A stretch of 40,808 nt of DNA, from the IMG/VR virus record IMGVR_UViG_3300040810_001033, positions 1 through 40,808 of that record; one strand, given 5' to 3'. Shown one piece after another: positions 30,767 through 37,699 of this stretch; within the stretch, counting starts at the first letter, position 1; the number at the start of each line of letters is the position of its first letter. Below the pieces are notes generated by a model. The model saw only the letters and a program-made list of their open reading frames with translations, ran no database searches and was not told the origin of the DNA. The stretch comes from a virus. The translations under genes and the position numbers were made by a program.

Positions 30767-31183
30767 ATGACCGACACGACCACACCGCTGAGCATGCGCC
30801 ACGAGGGCGCGACGTTCTACATGAGCATGAAGCAGCATGGGCTGTGCGCTGAGCTGACCGTGAATCTTCAGTGGTGCCCGGACTGGAACGATCCGCGCCA
30901 CGAGGAGAGCCGGATCCATTCCGTCACGCTGGCGCGCGAGATCGGAGAGGGGGAGACGTGGCAGATCACCCGCGCGGAATGCCACGACATGGCCGCCGGC
31001 TACCCGGTCAAGATGGATCGCATCTTTGCGCCGGGCCTCCCGGAGACGGAGATGGTGGGGACGTGGCTGGATTGGGTCTCCCTCACGGCGATCAAGCTGG
31101 CGCCGATCATGCCCGATCCCCAGGGACTCCTGGAGATCACCCACCCGGATCGCGGCGCCGTCGCTGAGCGCGTCCGCGCGTGA
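30767..31183 (+). CDS. Unknown protein of cassette 2, 138 aa
   Basis: ATG 30767 has GGAGAGG upstream. The protein is mixed alpha/beta with a Trp-rich part (NLQWCPDWNDPRHEESRIHSVTLAREIGEGETWQITRAECHDMAA). It ends overlapping the primase-type gene by GTGA, so it is probably co-translated with it. I do not recognise a family. Codon use includes more unusual choices (CATGGG, GTCACGCTGG) than the structural genes. Confidence 0.68.
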   Translation: MTDTTTPLSMRHEGATFYMSMKQHGLCAELTVNLQWCPDWNDPRHEESRIHSVTLAREIGEGETWQITRAECHDMAAGYPVKMDRIFAPGLPETEMVGTWLDWVSLTAIKLAPIMPDPQGLLEITHPDRGAVAERVRA

Positions 31184-31866
31184 GGGACGCCCTGGACCGC
31201 CTCCGAGCGCTCACGCCCACGGAGGCCCTGCAACGGGCCGGGGCGGAGCATCGGGGCCGGGGACGGTGGGGACCGTGTCCGGCGTGTGGGGACGACAGGA
31301 GCCGGGGGATCCTGCTGGTGTCCTCCCGCGCCTGGACGTGCCAATCTTGCCGAGCCTCCGCGGACGCCATCGGGACCGCGGCCCTACTCGCCACCGGGGA
31401 CCGCCGGGCCGGTGGCGATTGGTCCGCCGTCGCCACGTGGGCCGAGGTCCACGGGTGGATCACGGACGACGGGATCACCGTGCCGCCGCCGCCCAAGACA
31501 GAGACGATCCGCGGGACCCTCCCGGCCTACCCGGACGAGGTGGAGACGGACTCCACCGCGTGGCGTCGTCATCTCCGGGAGACGGACCCGCCTGTGGTGG
31601 CCGCCCTGGCGTCCCACGCCGTGGCGGCCGGCTACCCGGACGCGTGGGCCGTGGACGAGGCCCGGAGCTACCACGAGGCCCGGGAGGCCGACGTGAGACA
31701 CGATCGCGCGCGTGTGGCGTGGCTGGCGAGGATGGCCCGGTGGATGCGTAGGGAGGGCCTCGAGGACGCCGCGCGCGTCTATGCGTCCACAGCATGGGCC
31801 GTGTGGAGGCGGTCCTCCACGGTGGACGAGACACGACAGCGCCCCCGCCGATCGTGGTATCGGTAG
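31180..31866 (+). CDS. Zinc-binding protein, primase CHC2-like
   Basis: GTG 31180 overlaps the previous stop. Near the N-terminus the protein has a four-cysteine zinc ribbon, Cys33-x2-Cys36 (CPAC) and Cys54-x2-Cys57 (CQSC), in the frame LRALTPTEALQRAGAEHRGRGRWGPCPACGDDR. This matches the DNA-binding zinc domain of bacterial and phage primases. The rest (to 228) is helical with no obvious TOPRIM acidic motifs, so it may supply the DNA-recognition part of a split primase working with the DUF927-type ATPase downstream. Confidence 0.6.
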   Translation: MRDALDRLRALTPTEALQRAGAEHRGRGRWGPCPACGDDRSRGILLVSSRAWTCQSCRASADAIGTAALLATGDRRAGGDWSAVATWAEVHGWITDDGITVPPPPKTETIRGTLPAYPDEVETDSTAWRRHLRETDPPVVAALASHAVAAGYPDAWAVDEARSYHEAREADVRHDRARVAWLARMARWMRREGLEDAARVYASTAWAVWRRSSTVDETRQRPRRSWYR

Positions 31867-31885
31867 ACGACCCCCAAAACAGAGA

Positions 31886-31913
31886 CGCCCTCCCGGTGGG
31901 GACCGGGAGGGCG
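31886..31913. promoter_or_regulatory. Perfect 12-bp hairpin before the DUF927 gene
   Basis: CGCCCTCCCGGT (31886-31897) pairs with ACCGGGAGGGCG (31902-31913), loop GGGG. The AGGAG Shine-Dalgarno (31916-31920) follows directly. On the reverse strand the hairpin is followed by TCTCTGTTTTGGGG, so it may end transcription entering from the right or stabilise the mRNA. Confidence 0.6.
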
Positions 31914-31928
31914 CCAGGAGATGACAAC

Positions 31929-33908
31929 ATGCCGGGAGACCAATCCCAACATGGGAGACCTACCACAGCAGAGCAGAGGGATCAAGCGCTAGAGGCCCTC
32001 CGTCTCTGCGTGGAGGCCGTGACGCGCACACCAGAGGACGTGGACACGTGGCGCGGGTGGCTCGCGCGGGTCCCCGCCGGGGACGGCGCCGCCCTCGTGG
32101 GCGTCCGGGAGGTGGACGTCCTCCTGGAGAGGATGGCCACCGTCCCGGGCTACTCGGCCCGCGCCACCGCCGCGCGTCGCATCCTACGGAGCTACCACAC
32201 GCCGGGACCACAGATCCGCGTCGTCCAGGGCGGCACCGACGCCCCCGCCGTGTCCCTATCGGAGAGGATGGCCGCGGACGGATACCACGACGCCCCGGAC
32301 GGGCTCGAGGTCCCGGACGGCTACCGGATCCGGGGATCGGAGATCGTCCGGGTCACCTCGGAGGACCGGGAGGACGTGACCGTATCCGAGCGCCCGATCG
32401 CGATCGTCGGACGTGCCACGGACGCGGAGACCGGGGAGGCGTCCGTCTCCGTGGCGTGGCGATACGAGGACCGGTGGATCTCCGAGACCGTGAGCCGATA
32501 CACCGTCTCGGACGCGCGCGCCCTCGTGGCCCTGTCCCGCCGCGGGGCGCCGGTGGACTCCACCACCGCCTCCGAGGTCGTCCGGTGGCTGAGGCGACAG
32601 GAGAGCGCCGCGGACGGCCTCCCCTCCGTGGCGTCCATGGAGCGACTAGGGTGGACGCCGGACGGGACCGGGTACCTATGGGGTACCCAGTCCATAGGCC
32701 AGCCCGTCCACCTCGTCCCGCCGGGAGAGGGGGAGCGATCCCGGGCCGAGGGGTACCGCGCGCGCGGGACCCTGGAGGGATGGATCCGGGACGTCTGGAC
32801 GCCCTCCCGGGACCAACCGGCCGGACTCGTGATCCTGGCTGCACTAGCCGCCCCCCTCGTCCAGGTCCTAGACGGCCCCGGGTGGACCATGGACATCGGA
32901 GGCCCGCCGGGGACCGGAAAGTCCGCCGCCCTCAAGGCCGCCCTCAGCGCGTGTGGAGACCCGGCCGCCCTGTGGCACCTGTGGGGACCCAACTGGGCCG
33001 GCGTGAGAAACGCGCTGCAATTCGCCCATTCCGCCCCGTGTGTCCTGGACGACACCAAACACACCGCGGGCGACTGGAGCGTGGTCCAGCGGGTGGTGTA
33101 CACCGCCTACGACCGCGCGTCCCAAGCCCTCGGACAGGTGGGGGGAGGCACCCAACGCGCGCGCCCCGTGAGGACGATCGTCCTCTCCACCGGGGAGAGC
33201 CGGATCGCGTCCCACTGTGCGGACGCCGGGGGCGCCGCGTCCCGTATGCTCACCGTGGACCGCGCGCCGTGGGCCGACGTCGACACGGCGCCACGGATCC
33301 ACGACGCCGTCCAGGAGCACCACGGCCACGTCCTCCCGCTCGTGGTCCGGTGGCTACTGGACCACCGGGAGCGGTGGGGGGATCTGCGGACACGGTGGCG
33401 AGAGATCCACCGCGCGCGTACCGAGGGGGAGCGCCGCGCGGACGTGATCCGCGTGGCACAGCTTCCCGCCATGCTCGAGATCGCCGCCTCCGTCGTCCGC
33501 CGCGCCGCCGGGATCGACGTCCCCCGCGCCCTCCTGGGTATGGCGTGGGACCTGGCCACGGCCGCGGAGGCCGAGAGAGACACGGCCGCCACGGCGTGGC
33601 GCTGTGTCGAGCAATACCGCGCCACGCGTCCCGACAGGTGGGCCGGGGTGGCGGACGCGCGGACGCCCTACCTGGGACGACAGACCGGCGCCGCGGTCTA
33701 CTGGACGCGGGAGGGACTGGACGAGGCCCTCCGATCGGGGGGCTACTCCGCCGCGGACGTCCTCCCCATGTGGGCCGCGCGTGGCTGGCTGGAAACCGCC
33801 ACGTCCGGTGGCTACCAGGTGAGGCGGACGATCGGACCCGTCCGCGTGTGGGTCTATGGGCTACTCCGTGGGAGAGGGCCGGACGCCCACGAGGACGCGG
33901 AGGGCTAG
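31929..33908 (+). CDS. DUF927-type replication ATPase/helicase
   Basis: I start at ATG 31929 (659 aa), 8 bases after AGGAG. The ATPase core reads IGGPPGTGKSAALKAAL (Walker A, 324-332) and CVLDDTKH (Walker B, 371-378), with SGYL-like sensor segments after it, matching the DUF927 replicative family. The N-terminal 300 residues are acidic and variable; the C-terminal part, to GLLRGRGPD, is helical. It probably acts as the phage replicative helicase or primase-helicase together with the zinc protein directly upstream and the iteron origin at 35.8-36.2 kb. Confidence 0.72.
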   Translation: MPGDQSQHGRPTTAEQRDQALEALRLCVEAVTRTPEDVDTWRGWLARVPAGDGAALVGVREVDVLLERMATVPGYSARATAARRILRSYHTPGPQIRVVQGGTDAPAVSLSERMAADGYHDAPDGLEVPDGYRIRGSEIVRVTSEDREDVTVSERPIAIVGRATDAETGEASVSVAWRYEDRWISETVSRYTVSDARALVALSRRGAPVDSTTASEVVRWLRRQESAADGLPSVASMERLGWTPDGTGYLWGTQSIGQPVHLVPPGEGERSRAEGYRARGTLEGWIRDVWTPSRDQPAGLVILAALAAPLVQVLDGPGWTMDIGGPPGTGKSAALKAALSACGDPAALWHLWGPNWAGVRNALQFAHSAPCVLDDTKHTAGDWSVVQRVVYTAYDRASQALGQVGGGTQRARPVRTIVLSTGESRIASHCADAGGAASRMLTVDRAPWADVDTAPRIHDAVQEHHGHVLPLVVRWLLDHRERWGDLRTRWREIHRARTEGERRADVIRVAQLPAMLEIAASVVRRAAGIDVPRALLGMAWDLATAAEAERDTAATAWRCVEQYRATRPDRWAGVADARTPYLGRQTGAAVYWTREGLDEALRSGGYSAADVLPMWAARGWLETATSGGYQVRRTIGPVRVWVYGLLRGRGPDAHEDAEG

Positions 33909-33992
33909 ATGTGGACGATCCTGGACGACGTGGCGACCGTGACCGCGATCGTTGTGGTCGTCGTGGTCGTGGCGGCAATCCTTGCGCATTAG
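33909..33992 (+). CDS. Tiny single-span membrane protein, 27 aa
   Basis: ATG 33909 immediately follows the DUF927 stop. The 27 residues are mostly Val/Ile/Ala (VTAIVVVVVVVAAILAH) and would form one membrane span. No Shine-Dalgarno is obvious, but coupling to the gene upstream is possible. It could be chance; low-confidence. Confidence 0.4.
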   Translation: MWTILDDVATVTAIVVVVVVVAAILAH

Positions 33993-34053
33993 GCGCACCT
34001 ATGCGAGACTGGACGGGGGACGCATGCACGCCCCGAAACGTGGAGATGACAAC

Positions 34054-34230
34054 ATGATCGAATTGACTCTATCTGTCCTGGCCGTCCTCGGATTTGGCTT
34101 CACCGCCTACGAGATCGCCATTTTAGACCGATGCACCGCGTGTGAGATGGTGGACATCGTGGTCTGTGGTGACGATCTGACGTATGACCCGCTCGCGGGG
34201 GAGTGTGTGAGCGATCGGACCCTGCTGTGA
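34054..34230 (+). CDS. Small membrane protein with cysteines, 58 aa
   Basis: ATG 34054, with TGGAG 8 bases upstream. The first 24 residues are hydrophobic (LTLSVLAVLGFGFTAYEIAIL), followed by four Cys (27, 30, 38, 51) in a short acidic domain. It may be membrane-anchored with a small Cys-bound head. It overlaps the next tiny gene by GTGA at 34227-34230. Confidence 0.55.
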   Translation: MIELTLSVLAVLGFGFTAYEIAILDRCTACEMVDIVVCGDDLTYDPLAGECVSDRTLL

Positions 34231-34316
34231 TCCCGGACGTCCTGGAGTTCGTCCTGGTCATGGTCGGGTCCTCCTCCGTGGTCCTGGCCATGCTGGACGC
34301 CGCGGGGACCGACTAG
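34227..34316 (+). CDS. Tiny membrane protein, 29 aa
   Basis: GTG 34227 overlaps the previous stop. The 29 residues hold one hydrophobic span (LEFVLVMVGSSSVVLAML). It is the last gene before the terminator at 34335. The overlap supports a real gene, but length makes this uncertain. Confidence 0.42.
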   Translation: MIPDVLEFVLVMVGSSSVVLAMLDAAGTD

Positions 34317-34334
34317 GCCGGGACCTCGAGGACG

Positions 34335-34372
34335 CCCACGATCCGCGCCACGGCGGGATCGTGGGTTTTTTT
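34335..34372 (+). terminator. Strong intrinsic terminator
   Basis: CCCACGATCC (34335-34344) pairs perfectly with GGATCGTGGG (34356-34365), followed by seven T (34366-34372). It closes the DUF927 operon and abuts the cassette-3 promoter. Confidence 0.88.
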
Positions 34373-34440
34373 CGCCTAAACGTGGCGGATTGGTTGCGCG
34401 TTAGAACGGGGCACCATAAGAGCATTTCACCGGGGGGAGA
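34373..34440 (+). promoter_or_regulatory. Cassette promoter P3 and leader (copy 3)
   Basis: CGCCTAAACGTGGCGGATTGG, TTGCGC (34394-34399), 15-base spacer, CATAAG (34415-34420), then AGCATTTCACCGGGGGGAGA. Matches P2 and P4 in order and spacing. Terminator and promoter are back to back, insulating the cassette. Confidence 0.68.
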
Positions 34441-34470
34441 GACCAACCCCCGCCGAGAGGAGAGGACGAC

Positions 34471-34737
34471 ATGAACGCCACCATCGATATCACCGACACC
34501 CGCCTTTCGGCCGCCGCCGCCGCCGAGGGAAACGCCGAGTCCTACGCGAGCTTCGGAGAGGGCTTCGCGGCCGTCTCCGCGCCGCACCCGGACCTCGAGG
34601 ACGGCCGCCTCGTCCATTACGTGGAGCTTGATGGCGAGCCGATCCGAACGAGCCAGGGAGGGATTGACACCTACCCGTCCCGCTCCGCGGCCGTTTTCGC
34701 CGCGAAGACGAAGGCGCGACGCGCCGCATCGGTGTAG
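34471..34737 (+). CDS. Unknown protein of cassette 3, 88 aa
   Basis: ATG 34471 has GAGGAGAGG upstream. The 88-residue product starts MNATIDITDTRLSAAAAAEGNAESYASFGEGF and ends with a basic tail (AAKTKARRAASV). It contains a short strand pair (RLVHYVELDGEPIRT) like small beta-hairpin proteins. No family recognised. In organisation it is like the first genes of the other cassettes. Confidence 0.68.
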   Translation: MNATIDITDTRLSAAAAAEGNAESYASFGEGFAAVSAPHPDLEDGRLVHYVELDGEPIRTSQGGIDTYPSRSAAVFAAKTKARRAASV

Positions 34738-34767
34738 GCATCGTGTCTGTGTACGCGTGAGACCACC

Positions 34768-34783
34768 GGCCCCCGCGGGGGCC
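34768..34783 (+). terminator. Intercistronic G/C hairpin of cassette 3
   Basis: GGCCCCCGCGGGGGCC, a perfect 16-base palindrome in the same GACCACCGG context as the hairpins of cassettes 1 and 2. Not followed by T. Confidence 0.5.
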
Positions 34784-34801
34784 ACGACAGGAGAGGACAA
34801 C

Positions 34802-34981
34802 ATGACCAAGACGGAAGCCAATCAAGCCCTGCGACGCCGGGGGCTCACGTGGCGCTCAGATCACTACAGGATCGTGGACACCCTGGCCGGCCACCTGTTC
34901 GCGCGGAGTAGCCGAACCCTGGACGCGTGGCACGAGTGCTGGGCGGCCGCGGAGAAGGTGGCGTCACGGTGGGAGGTGTGA
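34802..34981 (+). CDS. Small basic protein of cassette 3, 59 aa
   Basis: ATG 34802 has AGGAGAGG upstream. The 59 residues (MTKTEANQALRRRGLTWRSDHYRIVDTLAGHLFARSSRTLDAWHECW...) are helical and aromatic, with two Trp/His-rich parts. It ends with a 4-base overlap to the next gene (GTGA at 34978-34981). Function unknown. Confidence 0.62.
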   Translation: MTKTEANQALRRRGLTWRSDHYRIVDTLAGHLFARSSRTLDAWHECWAAAEKVASRWEV

Positions 34982-35175
34982 CCCCCCACGACGGGGCGGA
35001 GTGCATGGTGTGCCACGCGCGGACGGGTCTCGAGCACGTGACGTACTACCCGCCGGGGTGGACGGGGCGCGTGGACTGGATCTGTAGCGAGGGGGATCGC
35101 CGGTGGACCACGTGTCAGCTGGTGATCCTCCGCCGGGAGAGGATGCACGAGCGGGAGGGGATGCGGATTGGCTGA
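34978..35175 (+). CDS. Small Cys-containing (zinc-finger-like) protein, 65 aa
   Basis: GTG 34978 overlaps the previous stop. Cysteines at CMVC (9, 12) and later at WICSEGD and TTCQLV (36, 46) could bind zinc. The end is basic (LRRERMHEREGMRIG). It may be a small zinc-ribbon nucleic-acid-binding protein. It is followed by the cassette-4 promoter without a clear terminator. Confidence 0.58.
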   Translation: MTPHDGAECMVCHARTGLEHVTYYPPGWTGRVDWICSEGDRRWTTCQLVILRRERMHEREGMRIG

Positions 35176-35182
35176 TTTATTT

Positions 35183-35252
35183 TCGCCTAAATGAGCCGGA
35201 TTCCTTGCGCGTTAGAACGGTGCACCATAAAGGCACTTCACCGGGGGGACGG
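35183..35252 (+). promoter_or_regulatory. Cassette promoter P4 and leader (copy 4)
   Basis: TCGCCTAAATGAGCCGGATTCC, TTGCGC (35205-35210), 15-base spacer, CATAAA (35226-35231), then GGCACTTCACCGGGGGG. Nearly the same as P2 and P3. Here no hairpin terminator precedes it. Confidence 0.66.
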
Positions 35253-35279
35253 AACACCCCGCGGACAGGAGAGACCAAC

Positions 35280-35600
35280 ATGGACATCAACCTCGACACC
35301 TTCGACGCCGCAACCGCAGACTACAACGCCGCATTCGCCGCCGAGGACCGGGCCTGTAGCCGCGCCTACAGCGCCGAGCGCCAACACGCCGCCCTGGTCC
35401 GCCACGTCCAGCGGGGACGCTGTACCGCAGAGCGCGCCGCGCCGTCCCTGGCCATCTACGAAGAGGTCGCGCGCAAGTACCGCGGTATCCAGCGCGCCGC
35501 CGCGGCACGGATCGACCTGCTAGACCGGATCGCGTCCGCCCAGCAGTGGGAGCGCATCCAGGCCCGCAAGCGTGCGCGACTGGCCCGGATCGCATCCTAG
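35280..35600 (+). CDS. Helical protein of cassette 4, 106 aa
   Basis: ATG 35280 has AGGAGAG upstream. The 106-residue protein is all-helical with charged heptads (DYNAAFAAEDRACSRAYSAERQHAALVRHVQRG; YEEVARKYRGIQRAAAARIDLLDRIASAQQWERIQARKRARLARI) and a strongly basic end. It could be a small DNA- or RNA-binding coiled coil. It is followed by a terminator (35619) and then the origin region, so it may act in replication. Not recognised. Confidence 0.68.
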   Translation: MDINLDTFDAATADYNAAFAAEDRACSRAYSAERQHAALVRHVQRGRCTAERAAPSLAIYEEVARKYRGIQRAAAARIDLLDRIASAQQWERIQARKRARLARIAS

Positions 35601-35618
35601 CCCACCGCCACCCCACGG

Positions 35619-35643
35619 AGGCCCGCCACACGGCGGGCCTTTC
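35619..35643 (+). terminator. Terminator after cassette 4
   Basis: AGGCCCGCC (35619-35627), loop ACAC, GGCGGGCCT (35632-35640), followed by TTCTC, so the run reads TTT from the stem end. It ends the rightmost transcript before the non-coding origin region. Confidence 0.72.
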
Positions 35644-35787
35644 TCGCGTCCGGGGAGGGGAGGGATTCTCGCCACGTATGCGCCACGTGCGCAGAATGGC
35701 CCCTAGCGTCGCGCGGGGGAGCTTCCGGGGGTCAAGGGTCGCCCCGGGGCTCCGCGACACCAGAGGGGGCAATACGGGCGCGTGGCG

Positions 35788-36227
35788 GTGTTGGACACCT
35801 CGGGGAGCACTTGGCCGGCACTTGGACGCATGGATTCCGGCGAAAACCAAGGTTCTATCGAGGTACCGTATTCTAGGCCTAACTATATTCTTTAGGTTCT
35901 AAGTAAAGAATATATATAAAGGCTAACAGTGTCCAAGTGGTGTCCAAGTGGTGTCCAAGTGATTAACCCAGGTTCCCCCTACGCTTTCCCCCAGGTGTCC
36001 AAAACGTCCAACGGTTTCAGGAGAGACCCACGAAATATCCCGGGACGCCGGGGTGGGTATGATTCGGCGATATCCACGGTTCTATCGTACCCCCCTCAGC
36101 GCCTCCAGATTCTATGGGTATACTTCCGGGAAACCCTTGGACACTTGGACACTTTGCCGAAAACACGCGGACAACCCGGACAACCAGCGTCCAACACCAC
36201 TTGGACACCCCGGATTCACTTGGACAC
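35788..36227. other. Candidate replication origin: iterons plus AT-rich segment
   Basis: The gap 35601-36285 has no convincing gene and is clearly less GC-rich. GTGTCCAAGTG occurs three times in perfect head-to-tail order (35929-35961) and, inverted, as CACTTGGACAC at 36142, 36198 and 36217, with degenerate copies around 35791, 35819 and 35995. Just left of the first group is an AT-rich stretch (35885-35921) containing an 11-base inverted repeat, TATATTCTTTA/TAAAGAATATA (35884-35894/35904-35914). GGTTCTATCG occurs at 35851 and 36079. Iterons with an unwinding element are the classic ori layout. The RuvC gene follows. Confidence 0.72.
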
Positions 36228-36249
36228 CCCCCCCCACGACGGGGGAGGG

Positions 36250-36285
36250 CGTGCTAACTATACGGAGAGGAGAGGAGAGGACAGC
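36250..36285 (+). promoter_or_regulatory. CGTGCTAACT motif and leader upstream of ruvC-like gene
   Basis: CGTGCTAACT (36250-36259), identical to the divergent-promoter element at 23511-23520, is followed by TATACG, a long purine-rich Shine-Dalgarno (GGAGAGGAGAGGAGAGG) and ATG 36286. No good -35 is seen at the expected spacing, so it may be an operator or an activated promoter. Confidence 0.5.
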
Positions 36286-36918
36286 ATGACCACGCCGCGA
36301 ATACTGATCGGAATCGACCCAGGACACGACGCCGCCGCCGCCGTGGCCCTCCTGGACACGGGGGATCCCGTCCTCGAGGTCCTGGCCGTCTCGAGCTACC
36401 GGAGGACACAGCGGGCCAAGGTCCGCGGGTGGACGGTGGAGACGTGGACGGCGCAGGATCAGGTGGCCGTCCCTGGCGTGTGGTGTAGCGCCGCCGAGCA
36501 GGCCGCCGCCGTCCTGGTGGCCTGTGTCCGATACGTGGGCCGGATGCACCCAGAGACCCCCGTGGCGGCCGTGACGGTGGAGGGCGTCCGGTGGGGAGGG
36601 GGGAAGGGGCGACGACGCACAGCGGCCAGTATCGCCACGCTCGCCACGTCCAGGGGGCGGATCCTCCAGGCCCTCCACGCCGCCGGCTACCCGGTCACCT
36701 CGGAGCCCGTGGCGGCGGACTGGCGCCCCCGTGTCCTCCGCGTGTCCGGGTCCTCGTCCGGGGCCGCGGCTAAACAGGCGGCGATCGCGTGGGTCACGGG
36801 GCGACGGGTGATCCGGCGTACCGTCCCGGATTGGCGGGTGAACTGGCCGGATGCGGTGACCTGTCAAGACCACGCCGCCGAGGCTACCTGTCTCGCCGTG
36901 TGGGGGCGGGGAACTTGA
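36286..36918 (+). CDS. RuvC-like Holliday junction resolvase
   Basis: I start at ATG 36286 (210 aa), after a strong Shine-Dalgarno; an upstream extension to 35929 would run into the origin and is rejected. The RNase H-fold acidic residues of RuvC are visible: Asp11 in IGIDPGHD, Glu99 in VTVEGVRW, and the C-terminal Asp195/His196/Glu199 in CQDHAAEATCLAVWG, where RuvC has DxxDA. It resolves branched DNA before packaging. Its place between the origin and the small-terminase candidate agrees with a role in processing concatemers. Confidence 0.78.
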   Translation: MTTPRILIGIDPGHDAAAAVALLDTGDPVLEVLAVSSYRRTQRAKVRGWTVETWTAQDQVAVPGVWCSAAEQAAAVLVACVRYVGRMHPETPVAAVTVEGVRWGGGKGRRRTAASIATLATSRGRILQALHAAGYPVTSEPVAADWRPRVLRVSGSSSGAAAKQAAIAWVTGRRVIRRTVPDWRVNWPDAVTCQDHAAEATCLAVWGRGT

Positions 36919-37367
36919 CCCGGTCCCTACGAGCGCCGTGTGGCCGTCTCCTGGAGGATCGGGAGTGTCAGGTGGTCCGCATGAGGGCGCGGGGGTCCAC
37001 GTGGCAGACCATAGGGGACGCCCTCGGAATCACGAGACAGAGAGCCCACCAGATCGGCCGAAAGCCACACGTGAGGGCCACGATCGAAGATTTCGCCCGG
37101 GACCACCTCGAGGCCGCCCGGACGCGGCTATCCGAGGGCTACTGGGTGGCGGTGGAGGCCATGATCGAGATCGCCGGGGACAAGGATCACCCGCAGCGGC
37201 TGACCGCCGCGCGCCACCTCGTCCAGGCGGTGGACGGGATCCGCGCGGAGATCGTGGTCACGGACGCGGAGCAGAGACAGCGGGCCGCCATGATCGCCGC
37301 GTCCATGTCGGACGAGGACCTCCAGATCGAGGCCGCCCCCCTCGTCCTCGAGGGGGACGAGGGGTAG
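36915..37367 (+). CDS. HTH protein, candidate small terminase subunit
   Basis: TTG 36915 overlaps the RuvC stop (TTGA); the ATG at 36981 is the alternative. The 150-residue product has a sigma-like helix-turn-helix (STWQTIGDALGITRQRAHQIGRKPHV) followed by helices (IEDFARDHLEAARTRLSEGYWVAVEAMIEIAG). Small terminases have an N-terminal HTH then an oligomerisation helix region, and this gene is near the portal. The large subunit is far away and on the other strand, so the assignment is inference. Confidence 0.55.
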   Translation: MTRSLRAPCGRLLEDRECQVVRMRARGSTWQTIGDALGITRQRAHQIGRKPHVRATIEDFARDHLEAARTRLSEGYWVAVEAMIEIAGDKDHPQRLTAARHLVQAVDGIRAEIVVTDAEQRQRAAMIAASMSDEDLQIEAAPLVLEGDEG

Positions 37368-37431
37368 CGTTGCCACCCCAAACGATGCGCGTTAAAGCGC
37401 CGAATGTATGCAAAAGAACGGAGACCGACAC

Positions 37432-37686
37432 ATGCCACGAGGACGACCCCCACTGACTCCCGCCCAGATCATGGCCGGGATCGATCCTGACTCCACCGTG
37501 ACCGCGGACGGACTGGCCGCCGCCGCCGGTGTCTCCCGCCGGACGGCCCAATACCGAATCCAGCGCCTCCGCGCGGACGGCTACCTCGAGGCCGTGGGCG
37601 ACACCACGGGGCCACGTGGCCAGGGAGTCCGGGCTGAGTATACTCTCACTACCGAGGGCCGCCGGGTAGTCACCGGCGCCCCGTGA
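37432..37686 (+). CDS. Small winged-helix protein, 84 aa
   Basis: I choose ATG 37432 with GGAG about 8 bases upstream; ATG 37408 lacks one. The product (MPRGRPPLTPAQIMAGIDPDSTVTADGLAAAAGVSRRTAQYRIQRLRADGYLEAVG...) has a helix-turn-helix (TADGLAAAAGVSRRTAQYRIQRLRA) and a wing with YTLTTEGRRVV. It may be a regulator or a second packaging factor. The leader 37381-37410 (GCGCGTTAAAG...TATGCA) weakly resembles the cassette promoters. Confidence 0.6.
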   Translation: MPRGRPPLTPAQIMAGIDPDSTVTADGLAAAAGVSRRTAQYRIQRLRADGYLEAVGDTTGPRGQGVRAEYTLTTEGRRVVTGAP

Positions 37687-37699
37687 CGAGGTCTCCCGC

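Noticed and set aside
32048-34057. 669-codon open frame on the + strand
   Set aside because: It is the +2 frame of the DUF927-type gene, has an Arg/Pro/Gly composition typical of GC-rich shadow frames and no ribosome-binding site.
35546-35902. 118-codon ORF in the gap after cassette 4
   Set aside because: It overlaps cassette-4 gene, the terminator and the iteron region, with no ribosome-binding site.
35929-36285. N-terminal extension of the RuvC gene through the repeats
   Set aside because: The frame is open by chance over iterons, composition is low-complexity, and a strong Shine-Dalgarno sits before ATG 36286.
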